64,000 nt of DNA, from contig NZ_RJLN01000031.1 in NCBI RefSeq assembly GCF_003725545.1, forward strand, positions 1-64,000. The letters run 5' to 3'. This DNA comes from Micromonospora solifontis (lineage in GTDB: Bacteria; Actinomycetota; Actinomycetes; Mycobacteriales; Micromonosporaceae). The notes under the pieces were generated by a model. The model searched no databases and was not told the origin of the DNA. It was given only the letters and a program-made list of their open reading frames with translations. This document shows positions 8,888-17,301 of the stretch, piece after piece (position 1 is the first letter of the stretch; each line of letters begins with the position of its first letter). Made by a program: the position numbers and the translations under genes.

Positions 8888-8944
8888 CCATCAGCTCAGC
8901 GCGCACCGAACCGGAACTCTCCGCGGATCACTACGCTCGGCGGG

Positions 8945-9589
8945 ATGAGCGATCAGGGCTGGTTGGCTGACACCCGGACTTCCTATGACACGGTCGCGGT
9001 CGCCTACGCCGACCAGCTGCGTGACGTTCTCGCCGGCGAGCCCTACCTGCGGGGGAGCCTGGCGTTGTTCGCCGACATGGTGCACGCCACCGGCGGCGGC
9101 CCGGTGGCGGACGTGGGCTGCGGACCAGGGCAGGTCACCGCGCATCTCCGCACGTTGGGCGTCGACGCGTTCGGCATCGACCTCTCACCGGCAATGGTCG
9201 AGGTGGCCCGGCGGGATCATCCGGGGGTGCGGTTCGAGGTGGGCTCGATGACGGACCTGGACCTGGCCGATGCCTCGGTTGCCGGCCTGCTCGCGTTCTG
9301 GTCGCTGATCCATGTCCCCGACGACGCGATTCCCACGGTCTTCGGCCAGTTCTGGCGGGTGTTGCGTCCCGGCGGACCGTTGTTGATCGGCTTCCACGTC
9401 GGCGACGAATCGCGGCTGAAGACCCAGGGATACGGTGGTCACCCGATGAAGGTCCACGTCCACCGCCGCCAGCCTGGCCAGGTGGTGGCCCGGCTGCGCG
9501 ACGCCGGATTCACGGTTGAGGCTCAGCTGCTGCTCGACCTGGACCAGGCCGTCCCAGGGGCCGTCATCTTCGCTCGCCGCCAGCCCTAG
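8945..9589 (+). CDS. Class I SAM-dependent methyltransferase
   Basis: 214 residues from the ATG at 8945. Motif I is VADVGCGPGQVTAHL, the acidic loop after beta 2 is FGIDLSPAMVEVAR, and motif IV/post-I is LAFWSLIHVPDDAI followed by LRPGGPLLIGFH. This is the common Methyltransf_11/25 fold; the substrate is unknown. It starts 57 bases after rnpB. Its stop codon overlaps the end of a small reverse-strand VOC remnant. Confidence 0.88.
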   Translation: MSDQGWLADTRTSYDTVAVAYADQLRDVLAGEPYLRGSLALFADMVHATGGGPVADVGCGPGQVTAHLRTLGVDAFGIDLSPAMVEVARRDHPGVRFEVGSMTDLDLADASVAGLLAFWSLIHVPDDAIPTVFGQFWRVLRPGGPLLIGFHVGDESRLKTQGYGGHPMKVHVHRRQPGQVVARLRDAGFTVEAQLLLDLDQAVPGAVIFARRQP

Positions 9590-9729
9590 ACCGACCGCGG
9601 CCCGTTCGAGGCCGCACCGGGCTCAGGTGCCGGGGACCGTCCCCACGCGGTGAAGCCGAGGCGGGCGTACCAGGCCACGGCGGCGTTCGCGTCGGCGGTG
9701 CGCAGGACCGGTGCCAGACGTTTCGTCAT
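9586..9729 (-). pseudogene. N-terminal stump of a VOC (glyoxalase/bleomycin-resistance) protein
   Basis: A 47-codon frame from the ATG at 9729 begins with LAPVLRTADANAAVAWYARLGF, the usual first beta-alpha unit of this family. It then runs into unrelated Pro/Ala/Gly residues and stops. Intact relatives are about 110-150 residues. The break falls against the end of the methyltransferase gene, which suggests an old deletion. It could still be expressed as a short peptide. Confidence 0.6.
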
Positions 9730-9756
9730 CCCTGCAGTGTGGACCTCCGGGACCGG

Positions 9757-10821
9757 CTACGGCAGGCGCGACTCCGGCAGGTCGAGCCAGGATGCCAGCG
9801 CCGCCAGCTCCGCGTGCACGGCCGCGGTCAGCTCCGGGGTGAACGGGACGTCCTGGTGGATCGCGTCCACCCGGAGCACCTTGCCCTTGCGGTCGGCCGT
9901 CACGTCGACCTTGCCGACCAGCCGGTCGTGGTGCAGCACCGGCAGGGCGAAGTAGCCCCAGCGGCGCTGCGCCTTCGGCACGTACATCTCCAGGCGGTAG
10001 TCGAAGTCGAAGAGTTCCAGCGCCCGCTTGCGGTCGTGGACCAGCCGGTCGAAGGGGGAGAGCAGGGCGGTGCGCCCGGCGAACGGCGCGCCGTCCAGCG
10101 CGGCCGGGTCGACCCGCCAGGGGCCGGACGTGCCCTCGATCTCCGCCGGCTCGCCGGCCTCGCCGACGACCAGGGGGCGGGCCACGCCGAGCGAGCGGAG
10201 CAGTCGTTCGTCGCGGGCCCGGCGGGCCTCCTCGGCCGGGACGGTGGGCGTGCCGGCCGGGTAGACCCGCTCGGCCAGGTCCCAGGTGCGCTGCCGGCCG
10301 ATCCGGCCGGCGATGGCGATCTCGCCGCGCGCGGCGAGGAACTCCAGCATCTGGGTGACGTTGCGGTTGTTGGTCCAGCCGGTCGACGGCCACGGCACCA
10401 CGCTGCGGTCCTCCACGTCCCGGCTGAGCAGCGGCCCGGCGTCGCGCAGCCGGTCGAGCACGTACCGGCGGAACGTGTCGTTGGCGGCCAGCCAGTCGCG
10501 GCGCCGGGGTTCCGGCGGCCAGGCCGCCATGTCGGCCAGGTGCAGCCGCAGGTCGGTCATCGGCCGGATCATCGCCCGGTGCTCGAACAGGGCCCGCTCG
10601 TCCTCCAGCGCCCGGGTCAGCTGCGCCGGCCGGTACGCGGCGCCGAGCCGGGTCCAGGCGACCAGGTCGGCGTTGGGCGCCACCGCGGCGGTCGGGTCGA
10701 TCTGCAGGAAGGTCAGCCGGTCCACCACCGCCAGCAGGTCGGTGGGGCGCCGCGCGTCGAGGAGCTGGGCGCGGACGGCGAGCCGGCGGGCGGTGGCGCG
10801 GTCGAGCCGGTGCGGTGCCAT
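9757..10821 (-). CDS. Winged-helix DNA-binding protein, AlkZ/YcaQ-related family
   Basis: 354 residues starting with LDRATARRLAVRAQLLDARRP and LTFLQIDPTAAVAPNADLV, typical of the HTH_42 (PF06224) family. That family includes the DNA glycosylases AlkZ and YcaQ, which unhook crosslinks or remove bulky adducts. The QxD-type motif (here LQIDPT) matches the region of the catalytic loop in AlkZ-like members. Whether this one is an active glycosylase cannot be told from sequence alone. Confidence 0.82.
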   Translation of the reverse strand: MAPHRLDRATARRLAVRAQLLDARRPTDLLAVVDRLTFLQIDPTAAVAPNADLVAWTRLGAAYRPAQLTRALEDERALFEHRAMIRPMTDLRLHLADMAAWPPEPRRRDWLAANDTFRRYVLDRLRDAGPLLSRDVEDRSVVPWPSTGWTNNRNVTQMLEFLAARGEIAIAGRIGRQRTWDLAERVYPAGTPTVPAEEARRARDERLLRSLGVARPLVVGEAGEPAEIEGTSGPWRVDPAALDGAPFAGRTALLSPFDRLVHDRKRALELFDFDYRLEMYVPKAQRRWGYFALPVLHHDRLVGKVDVTADRKGKVLRVDAIHQDVPFTPELTAAVHAELAALASWLDLPESRLP

Positions 10822-10909
10822 GCCGGGAGGCTACTGCCGCCGGCGGACAGCCCGTCGCCCCGGCCGGTGGGGGCGGCACCCTATGTAGAGTTCCGATACA
10901 GTGCCTCCC

Positions 10910-11236
10910 ATGCGGATGACCATCCCGGTGGCCAAGGTGCTCGCCGCGCTCCTCGCCGACCCCGAGGACCCGCGCTACGGCCTCGACCTGATGAAGCTCA
11001 CCGGCCTGCCCAGCGGCACCCTCTACCCGGTGCTGCACCGGCTCCGGGCGGCCGGCTGGCTCACCGCCGACTGGGAGGAGATCGACCCGGTCGCCGCCGG
11101 TCGGCCCGCCCGCCGCTACTACCGGCTCACCGCCGAAGGGGTGCGCGCCGCCCGCCCGGCCCTGGCCGAGCTGCGGGCGCTCGCGCCCGACCGCGGGCCG
11201 TCCAACGTCACGCCGACGGGAGCCCCGGCGTGGTGA
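10910..11236 (+). CDS. PadR family transcriptional regulator
   Basis: 108 residues. KVLAALLADPEDPRYGLDLMKLTGLPSGTLYPVLHRLRAAGWL is the PadR winged helix, and the GRPARRYYRLTAEG wing follows. The ATG at 10910 lies 7 bases after TACAGT (10897-10902), which would be a -10 element for a leaderless or nearly leaderless mRNA. It overlaps the membrane protein gene downstream by four bases (GTGA). In such pairs PadR usually represses its own operon. Confidence 0.88.
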   Translation: MRMTIPVAKVLAALLADPEDPRYGLDLMKLTGLPSGTLYPVLHRLRAAGWLTADWEEIDPVAAGRPARRYYRLTAEGVRAARPALAELRALAPDRGPSNVTPTGAPAW

Positions 11237-12201
11237 CCCGCCGGCTGGCCGGCTGGCTGCTCCGCGCGGCGGTCCGGCGCTGGCCGGCCGAGCTGCGCGA
11301 CGAGCTGTCCCGGGAGTGGGTCGCCGAGCTGCACGTGCTGGCCGGGCGGGGGGAGCGGTGGCGGATGCTGCGCTTCGCCGCCAGCCTGGCCACCAGCCGG
11401 TCGGGCGCGCCCGTCGTCGACCGGGTCCGGTTCGACGCCCGGGCCCGCCGTACGGCGGCCACGCTGCTGCTGGCCCCTCTCGTCTGCCTGGCCATCCCCC
11501 TGGCCGCGGGCCTGTTGGTGAACCTCGTGCTCAGCCGGTTCGCCACGGCCCACTGGCTGATCGACGCCCAGCCTTCGGGGCTGGCCCTTCTCACCGCCGG
11601 CCTCGCGGTACTGCTGGCCCGGCTCGCCCACCGCAGCGCCGCCCGCGGCACCCGTACCGGTCCGGTCCGGACGGCCCTCGGCATAGTGCTGCCCGTCGGC
11701 CTGACCGCCGTCGGCGCCGAGTACGCCCTGAACGAGACCACCGACGACCTGGTCCGGGTCGCACCGGCCCTGCTGGTGTGGCTCCCCGGCCTCACCCTGG
11801 TGCTCCACCGCGTGGGGGTGCTCGCCGGCCGAGGCCGGACCCGGGCCGCCTGGTGGGTCGGCGGGCTGGGCGCGTTCGTCGTCGCCGACCTCGCCGTGGC
11901 GCTCATGGTGGTCGCCAACATCTCCGGCAGCCCGGAGACCGTCATCGACGGGGTGGCGCAGGGAGACGCCATCGACCGGATCTCCGCGCCACTGTGGCTC
12001 TTCACCAGCTTGACCGACTGGTCGTTCGGGCTGCCCCGACCGACACCGTCGGAGATCTTCCTGATCAGCGACCTGGTGGAGCTGCAACCCTTCCTCTACC
12101 TGGCCTGCACCCCGTACGCACTGACGTACGCGATCGGCGCGGCGCGACCCGCGGAGCCCGTCGGCGTCCGGACGCCGGAACCGGCGCCGTCGCCCGCCTA
12201 G
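11233..12201 (+). CDS. PadR-linked integral membrane protein
   Basis: About 322 residues from the GTG at 11233 (a GTG at 11230 is the alternative). A basic, Trp-containing N-terminal helix (about 1-45, RRWPAELRDELSREWVAELH) resembles the prefix found on actinobacterial proteins encoded next to PadR genes. It is followed by six or so membrane segments. No catalytic motif is visible. Co-transcription with padR suggests a role in membrane stress or transport, which is inference only. Confidence 0.75.
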   Translation: MTRRLAGWLLRAAVRRWPAELRDELSREWVAELHVLAGRGERWRMLRFAASLATSRSGAPVVDRVRFDARARRTAATLLLAPLVCLAIPLAAGLLVNLVLSRFATAHWLIDAQPSGLALLTAGLAVLLARLAHRSAARGTRTGPVRTALGIVLPVGLTAVGAEYALNETTDDLVRVAPALLVWLPGLTLVLHRVGVLAGRGRTRAAWWVGGLGAFVVADLAVALMVVANISGSPETVIDGVAQGDAIDRISAPLWLFTSLTDWSFGLPRPTPSEIFLISDLVELQPFLYLACTPYALTYAIGAARPAEPVGVRTPEPAPSPA

Positions 12202-12226
12202 GGTGTCCGCCCGGCCCGGGACACCG

Positions 12227-12768
12227 TCAGGCGGACCAGGCGGCGATCCGGCCGACCCGCTCGTAGTGCCGGGCCAGTTCGGCGTCGATCCGCTCGAGGC
12301 GGGCGTCGGTGAGCACCACCCGGGGGTCCTGCCAGGCGCGCGCGGCGAGCATCCGGTGGCGCAGACCCGCCGGGGGATGGCTGGCGAACAGCGAGACGTG
12401 TTCCCGGACCGAGAGCTGGCGTTCCAGGGGCAGTCGCTCGGCGGCGCCGGCCAGTGCCCGGCTGGTGCCCGTCCGCCAGGCCGCCGCCCCCTGTCCGGCG
12501 CGGGCCGCCTGGCGGACCACCAGCGCCACGGACTCGTCGCTGAGCAGCACGTCGAGCAGGCGGGTGGCGGCGGCCGTGCCGGCCGCCCGGGCGGCCAGCT
12601 CGTCGGCCAGGTACTCGGCCCGTTGGCTGTCTCGCAGCGCGGTCGCGACCAGTACCAGGTGGCCGCCGACCACTCGCAACCGGCGCACCAGGGCATCGCC
12701 TCGCGGATCGACACCGTCGCCGCGCCGCATTCCGGGCAGGCCCCCGTACCGGGCTTCGTGGTGATCAT
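12227..12768 (-). pseudogene. M48 family metallopeptidase, internally deleted and frameshifted
   Basis: From the ATG at 12768 the frame encodes TTKPGTGACPECGAATV and PWCAGCEW, the zinc ribbon that begins many actinomycete M48 proteins. Near 12672 homology jumps to another frame reading GGHLVLVATALRDSQRAEYLADELAARAAGT, the segment that normally follows the active site and holds the third zinc ligand (glutamate). The HExxH-containing middle is absent. The C-terminal frame alone stays open for 167 codons, so a fragment could be translated but would lack the catalytic helix. Confidence 0.7.
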
Positions 12769-12827
12769 GACGGTCGATCGTTGCCGGAAACGCCGGTCCC
12801 GGGTACCGGCCGTTCGGCGGAGACCGG

Positions 12828-13277
12828 TCAGGCCGGGCAGGGCAGCCGTTCCAGGGCGGAGGGGGTGGCAGACCGGCTCACCACCTGCGCGAAGCACGCC
12901 GCCGCGGTGGCTTCCTGCCAGCCGAACACCGACGCGGCGGTCTTCGCCACGCGTACCCGGAAGACCAGCCGGACCCCGGCGTCGCCGGCCTGCACGGTCA
13001 GCACCTCGACCCCGTCCAGCTCGGCGGCGGCGTCCCGCAGCGCGGCCTCCCGCGCCGACGGCGCGGCCAGCAGGGCCGCCCGGGTGCGCTGCGCGGTCGC
13101 CGTCACCTCGCGGTCGGCCCGGCGCTCCAACCGCCGCTGGGACCGGTCCCGCAGCAGCGGCAGGGCCACCGCCGCACCCACGGCGGCGACCAGCAGGACC
13201 GCCGCCCCCGTGAGCAGCCGGCGCCGTAGGCGTGTCGAGTGTCCCCCCTCGTACCGCACCCCGGGATTGTCCGTCAC
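12828..13277 (-). CDS. Hypothetical single-pass membrane protein
   Basis: 149 residues from the GTG at 13277, behind an AGGTGG-like ribosome binding site. The order is a short polar N-terminus, one membrane segment (about residues 21-41), an Arg-rich stretch, and a periplasmic domain of about 95 residues with two cysteines (ACFAQ and LPCPA). The later part is similar in style to actinomycete mce-linked or DUF-type small secreted domains, but I do not recognise a family. It is divergent from the next small gene. Confidence 0.65.
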   Translation of the reverse strand: MTDNPGVRYEGGHSTRLRRRLLTGAAVLLVAAVGAAVALPLLRDRSQRRLERRADREVTATAQRTRAALLAAPSAREAALRDAAAELDGVEVLTVQAGDAGVRLVFRVRVAKTAASVFGWQEATAAACFAQVVSRSATPSALERLPCPA

Positions 13278-13413
13278 CGACCCACCACCTGGCTGCCCCG
13301 TCTTTCCCGGTTCCGCCCCCGACCGTCCCGGAGCCGGTCTACTGTGGAGGACATTAGGGATTATTTCGGGCGTTCCGGTGGCGGTCGGTCGCTTCCCGGT
13401 GCACAGTGATCGC

Positions 13414-13617
13414 ATGAGCGACAACGGAAGTGGTGGGCACTACTACTGGTGCACGCGACACCACCGGGTCGAGACCGATGCCGACGTGTGCCCCGCGAAG
13501 CACGTTCTCGGACCGTACGCCTCAGCCGCCGACGCGGAGAACGCCCTGCAGCAGGTGCGGGAGCGCAACGAAGCGTGGGACGCCGAGGATGCCCGTTGGG
13601 CCGGGGAGGACAGGTAG
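13414..13617 (+). CDS. Small conserved actinobacterial protein
   Basis: 67 residues from the ATG at 13414. The pattern YYWCTRHHRVETDADVC, then LGPYASAADAENAL and RNEAWD is a recognisable short actinomycete family with two Cys and several His near the N-terminus, compatible with metal binding. SPOR-like beta-alpha spacing is another possibility. Function is unknown. Confidence 0.75.
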   Translation: MSDNGSGGHYYWCTRHHRVETDADVCPAKHVLGPYASAADAENALQQVRERNEAWDAEDARWAGEDR

Positions 13618-13692
13618 ACGGCGCGGGACGGCCCGCGTCGAGGTGATCTGTGCTCCGCGAGGGCGAGAGCACGTCCCAGGAAGGGAACCGAG

Positions 13693-14580
13693 ATGGCCGT
13701 AGCACAGCAGGCCACCACCCGCCCGGCGGCGAAACGTACGACCGCGAAGAAGGCCAGCGCGGCGAAGCGGACCGTGGGTGCGACCACGGCCAGGACGGCC
13801 ACGGTGACCAAGGCGTCGCCGAACGCCTCGGGGGCCGGCGCCGGCCGGGTGCCGGCGAAGAAGGCCGTCGCTCGCAAGGCCGCCGCCAAGAAGGTCGTGT
13901 CGGCGGCCCGGAAGGCGCCCGCGAAGAAGGCGCCGGCCACCAGGACCACCGCCAAGAAGGCCCCCGCCAAGAAGACCACCACCAAGGCCACCACGGCGAC
14001 GAAGAAGACGGCCGCCGCGGCGAAGAAGGCACCGGCGCGGAAGGCGCCGGCGACGACCACGGCCGCGAAGAAGACCACCGCCACGAAGAAGGCGCCGGCG
14101 AAGAAGACCACGGCCGCGAAGAGGGCGCCGGCGAAGAAGACCACGGCGGCGAGGCGGGCTCCCGCGAAGACCACGACCGCCGCCCGGAAGGTCACCTCCA
14201 CCGGGAAGAAGGCCACCGCCGCGGTGAAGAAGGCCGGACCGGCGGCGAAGAAGACCACCGCCGCGAAGAAGACCACGGCGAAGAAGGCGCCGGCCAAGAA
14301 GACCACCGCCGCCAAGGCCACGGCGACCCGCCCGAGCGCCGGTGCCCGCAAGGCGGCGGCGAAGAAGGCGCCCGCGAAGAAGGCCACCGCCAGCTCGTCG
14401 ACCGCCGCGCGGAAGGCGGGGCGGAAGGCCGCCGGGGCGGTGAGCGCGATCGAGGCCAGGACGAGCACCTCGACCGGCACCCACAAGCGGATGACCGCGG
14501 CTCGGAAGCCGGCCGGCACCCGGGTCGTCGCGGGTCGCTCGACGGCCAAACCGGCGAGCACCCGGAGGGCGACCGGCTGA
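13693..14580 (+). CDS. Lysine/alanine-rich histone H1-like nucleoid protein
   Basis: 295 residues made almost entirely of repeats such as KKAPAKKTTAAKKA, with Lys, Ala, Thr and Pro dominating and hardly any acidic residues. This is the composition of histone H1 tails, chlamydial Hc1 and the C-terminal tail of actinobacterial HupB/HupS. No HU-fold domain precedes the tail, so this is a free-standing tail protein. The ATG at 13693 follows AGGAAGGGA. The expected role is DNA binding and compaction. The repetitive DNA (GCGAAGAAG units) is prone to length change. Confidence 0.8.
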   Translation: MAVAQQATTRPAAKRTTAKKASAAKRTVGATTARTATVTKASPNASGAGAGRVPAKKAVARKAAAKKVVSAARKAPAKKAPATRTTAKKAPAKKTTTKATTATKKTAAAAKKAPARKAPATTTAAKKTTATKKAPAKKTTAAKRAPAKKTTAARRAPAKTTTAARKVTSTGKKATAAVKKAGPAAKKTTAAKKTTAKKAPAKKTTAAKATATRPSAGARKAAAKKAPAKKATASSSTAARKAGRKAAGAVSAIEARTSTSTGTHKRMTAARKPAGTRVVAGRSTAKPASTRRATG

Positions 14581-14766
14581 CGTTCGGGGCGTCCGCCACT
14601 CACCGGCTGCCGGTCCGGCGGCGCCTCCGCTCGGCGGGTCGCACGCCGCGCGCCGCGACGACGGCGTCGGTTCGGCGCGTCCGACGCCGGGCCGTGGCCG
14701 GAGGCCGCCGCCGCGGCCGGTGGTGTCGGTGGGCGGATCAGGTGCCGCGCTGTCAGGATTGACCCC

Positions 14767-16329
14767 GTGGTGATCCGACGCGTACTGGCGCCCCGCATCG
14801 ACTTCGGCGCGCTGCGCCGCGAGCTGGGACTGCCCGAGAGCTTTCCGGCCGCGGCGCAGCGCGAGGCCGACGAGGCGGCTGCCGCGCCGCTGCCGGCCGT
14901 CGCGGACCGGACCGACGTCCCGCTCGTCACCCTCGATCCGGCGACCTCGCGCGACCTCGACCAGGCGATGCACCTCAGCCGCCGTCCCGGGGGCGGCTTC
15001 CGGGTCCGGTACGCGATCGCCGACGTCGCCACCCACGTACGCCCCGGCGGGGCGCTGGAGGAGGAGACCTGGCGTCGCGGGCAGACCGTCTACCTGCCCG
15101 ACGGCAACGTCCCGCTGCACCCGCACACGCTCAGCGAGGGGGCGGCCAGCCTGCTGCCCGACGCCGACCGGGCGGCCGTGCTCTGGACCATCGACCTCGA
15201 CGCCGACGGCGGCACGGTCGCCGTCGTCCTGGAGCGGGCCCGGGTGCGCAGCCGGGCCAAGCTCGACTACGTCGGTGTGCAGCTCGCCGCCGACGCCGGC
15301 CGGCTGCCCGAGCCGATCGCCCTGCTGCCCGAGATCGGCGCCCTGCTCACCGCCCGCGGGCTGCGCCGCGGCGCGATCAACCTGCCGCTGCCCGAGCAGG
15401 ACGTGGAGCCCGACGGCGACGGCTGGCGGCTGGTGCTGCGCGGGCCGGTCCCGATGGAGGACCACAACGCGCAGATCTCCCTGCTGACCGGGATCGCCGC
15501 CGCCGACATCATGCTCGCCGGCCGGGTCGGGCTGCTGCGCACCATGCCACCGCCGAAGCCGGAGGCGGTGGAGCGGCTCCGGCTGGCCGCCGGCCCGCTG
15601 GGCGTGCACTGGCCGGTGGGGATGTCGGTCGGTGAGGTGCTCGCCGGGCTGGACCCCGCCCAGCCCCGGGCGGCGGCCTTCATCGACCAGGCGGCCGAGC
15701 TGATGCGCGGGGCGGCGTACACCGCCTTCGACGGCGAGCTGCCGGAGCAGCCGGAACACGGCGGGGTGGCCGCCGCGTACGCCCACGTGACCGCGCCGCT
15801 GCGCCGGCTCGCCGACCGGTACGCGACGGAGGTCTGCCTGGCCCTGTACGAGGGCCACGAGGTGCCGGAGTGGGCCCGCGCCGCGCTGCCCCAGCTGCCC
15901 GAGGTGATGGGGAGCACCGACCGGATCGCGTCGGCCGCCACCCGGGGCGCGGTCGAACTGGCCGAAGCGGTGCTGCTGTCCCACCGGGTGGGGGAGACCT
16001 TCGAGGCGGCCGTGCTGGACGTGGACGCGCCCCGACCGGTCGCCGAGGTGCCCCGCCAGCCGGGGCACGTCGACGCGGAGCGGCCGGCGGGCCAGAACGG
16101 CGACCGGGCGGCCACGGGCCGGGCGGGCGGGAACGGTGACGCCAAGGCGGGCCGGCCGGGCGGGAACGGTGAGGGCAAGGCGGGCCGGCCGCCGGGCGGC
16201 ACGGTCGCCCTGGACGAACCGCCGGTCCGCGCTCGGTGCCACGGTGAGCTGCCGCTCGGCGAGCGCGTCGCGGTCCGCCTCGTCGCCGCCGACCCCACCG
16301 AGCGGAAGGTCCTCTTCGAACGCGCCTGA
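14767..16329 (+). CDS. RNB-domain ribonuclease (RNase II/R family)
   Basis: About 520 residues. VTLDPATSRDLDQAMHL holds the cluster of catalytic aspartates. YAIADVATHVRPGGALEEE, RGQTVYLPDGNVPLHP and HAHVTAPLRRLADRYA-like motifs complete the RNB domain (about 45-400). No clear N-terminal cold-shock domains are seen. The C-terminus has a low-complexity insert (about 440-475) before a short beta-rich end that may replace S1. It degrades single-stranded RNA 3' to 5' in studied relatives. The start is GTG 14767 or 14770. Confidence 0.88.
   Translation: MVIRRVLAPRIDFGALRRELGLPESFPAAAQREADEAAAAPLPAVADRTDVPLVTLDPATSRDLDQAMHLSRRPGGGFRVRYAIADVATHVRPGGALEEETWRRGQTVYLPDGNVPLHPHTLSEGAASLLPDADRAAVLWTIDLDADGGTVAVVLERARVRSRAKLDYVGVQLAADAGRLPEPIALLPEIGALLTARGLRRGAINLPLPEQDVEPDGDGWRLVLRGPVPMEDHNAQISLLTGIAAADIMLAGRVGLLRTMPPPKPEAVERLRLAAGPLGVHWPVGMSVGEVLAGLDPAQPRAAAFIDQAAELMRGAAYTAFDGELPEQPEHGGVAAAYAHVTAPLRRLADRYATEVCLALYEGHEVPEWARAALPQLPEVMGSTDRIASAATRGAVELAEAVLLSHRVGETFEAAVLDVDAPRPVAEVPRQPGHVDAERPAGQNGDRAATGRAGGNGDAKAGRPGGNGEGKAGRPPGGTVALDEPPVRARCHGELPLGERVAVRLVAADPTERKVLFERA
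16125..16190. repeat. Two 33-bp tandem units inside the RNB gene
   Basis: Units 16125-16157 and 16158-16190 differ by only a few bases and encode two 11-residue blocks (GGNGDAKAGRP and GGNGEGKAGRP). A preceding Gly/Asn-rich part may be an older copy. The length is a multiple of three, so the frame is kept. It lies in a linker, where length change should be tolerated. Confidence 0.75.
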
Positions 16330-16397
16330 CCCCCCTCGTCGCCGGTCACCCTCGGCGCGCCCACCACGCCTACCCGCCGCGCGCCGACCCGGCGCTG

Positions 16398-16469
16398 CCA
16401 AGATCCGCACAACATCCCGGAAGTTGCTGCTTCGCCGGGCCGGGGAGGGGCCAACTTCCGGGAAGTTGT
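16398..16469. repeat. Palindromic intergenic repeat, family B
   Basis: Arms 16409-16426 and 16452-16469 (ACAACATCCCGGAAGTTG and its complement with one mismatch). Each arm is itself nearly palindromic (CAACTTCCGGGAAGTTG). The left flank 16398-16408, read on the other strand, is GCGGATCTTGG, a flank shared with repeats at 38301 and 63402. It occupies the gene-free stretch 16330-16574. Confidence 0.75.
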
Positions 16470-16574
16470 GGCCTCGGCCGAGGAGCGGGGCGGTGCACGG
16501 GCGGGCGGGCCGAGCGGGGATTGTCACAGCGCCCGGCCGGCCTGCCGGGCGGTGATCTTTGCGAGGATGGCGGC

Positions 16575-17273
16575 ATGGCTTACGACGCGACCACGCTGCC
16601 CGACGTCTCCGGGCTGACCGTCGGCATCATCGGTGGCACCGGGGACCAGGGAAGAGGGCTCGCCTACCGCTTCGCCCAGGCCGGGCAGGCGGTGCTGATC
16701 GGATCCCGCTCGGTCGAGCGGGCGGCGCAGGCCGCGGCGGAGATCGCCGCGCTGCCCGGCGTACCGGCCGGGACCGAGGTGGCCGGCGCGGACAACGACG
16801 AGGTCGCCCGGCGCAGCGATGTGGTGATCATCGCGGTGCCGTGGGACGGGCACGCCGCCACCGTCGCTTCGCTGGCCGGCCCGCTCGCCGGCAAGATCGT
16901 GGTCGACTGCGTCAACCCGCTCGGCTTCGACAAGCAGGGCCCGTACGCGCTGACCGTCGCCGAGGGCAGCGCCGTCCAGCAGGCTGCCGGGCTGCTTCCC
17001 GAGTCCCGGGTGTGTGCCGCGTTCAACCACGTCTCCGCGCCGCTGCTGGCCGACCCGCAGATCGAGCGGATCGACCTCGACGTGCTGATCTGCACCGAGG
17101 ACCGGGAACTGGTCGGCGTGGTCGCCGCGCTGGCCGCCCGGATCCCCGGCATGCGGGGCATCTACGCCGGCCGGCTGCGCAACGCGCACCAGATCGAGGC
17201 GCTCACCGCCAACCTGATCGCGATCAACAAGCGCTACAAGGCGCACGCCGGCATCCGCGTCACCGATCTGTGA
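16575..17273 (+). CDS. npdG: F420-dependent NADP+ oxidoreductase
   Basis: 232 residues. GLTVGIIGGTGDQGRGLAYRFAQAG is the NADP-binding Rossmann loop and LIGSRSVERA holds the phosphate-binding Arg. DVVIIAVPWDGH, VDCVNPLGF and AAFNHVSAPLL are characteristic of NpdG/Fno. It moves hydride between NADPH and the deazaflavin F420, feeding F420-dependent enzymes such as the LLM oxidoreductase at 54214. The ATG at 16575 follows GAGGA at 16563-16567. Confidence 0.9.
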   Translation: MAYDATTLPDVSGLTVGIIGGTGDQGRGLAYRFAQAGQAVLIGSRSVERAAQAAAEIAALPGVPAGTEVAGADNDEVARRSDVVIIAVPWDGHAATVASLAGPLAGKIVVDCVNPLGFDKQGPYALTVAEGSAVQQAAGLLPESRVCAAFNHVSAPLLADPQIERIDLDVLICTEDRELVGVVAALAARIPGMRGIYAGRLRNAHQIEALTANLIAINKRYKAHAGIRVTDL

Positions 17274-17301
17274 TGTCCTACCCGTAGGGCACCATCGCCG
17301 G

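Noticed and set aside
13522..16527. Very long reverse-strand open frame of about 1000 codons
   Set aside because: It is antisense to the histone-like and RNB ribonuclease genes. The protein is low-complexity Gly/Arg/Leu, as expected from the complement of high-GC coding DNA.
16330..16574. Possible small gene or riboswitch before npdG
   Set aside because: The only structure is the family B palindrome. No riboswitch consensus and no coding frame with a start signal were seen.
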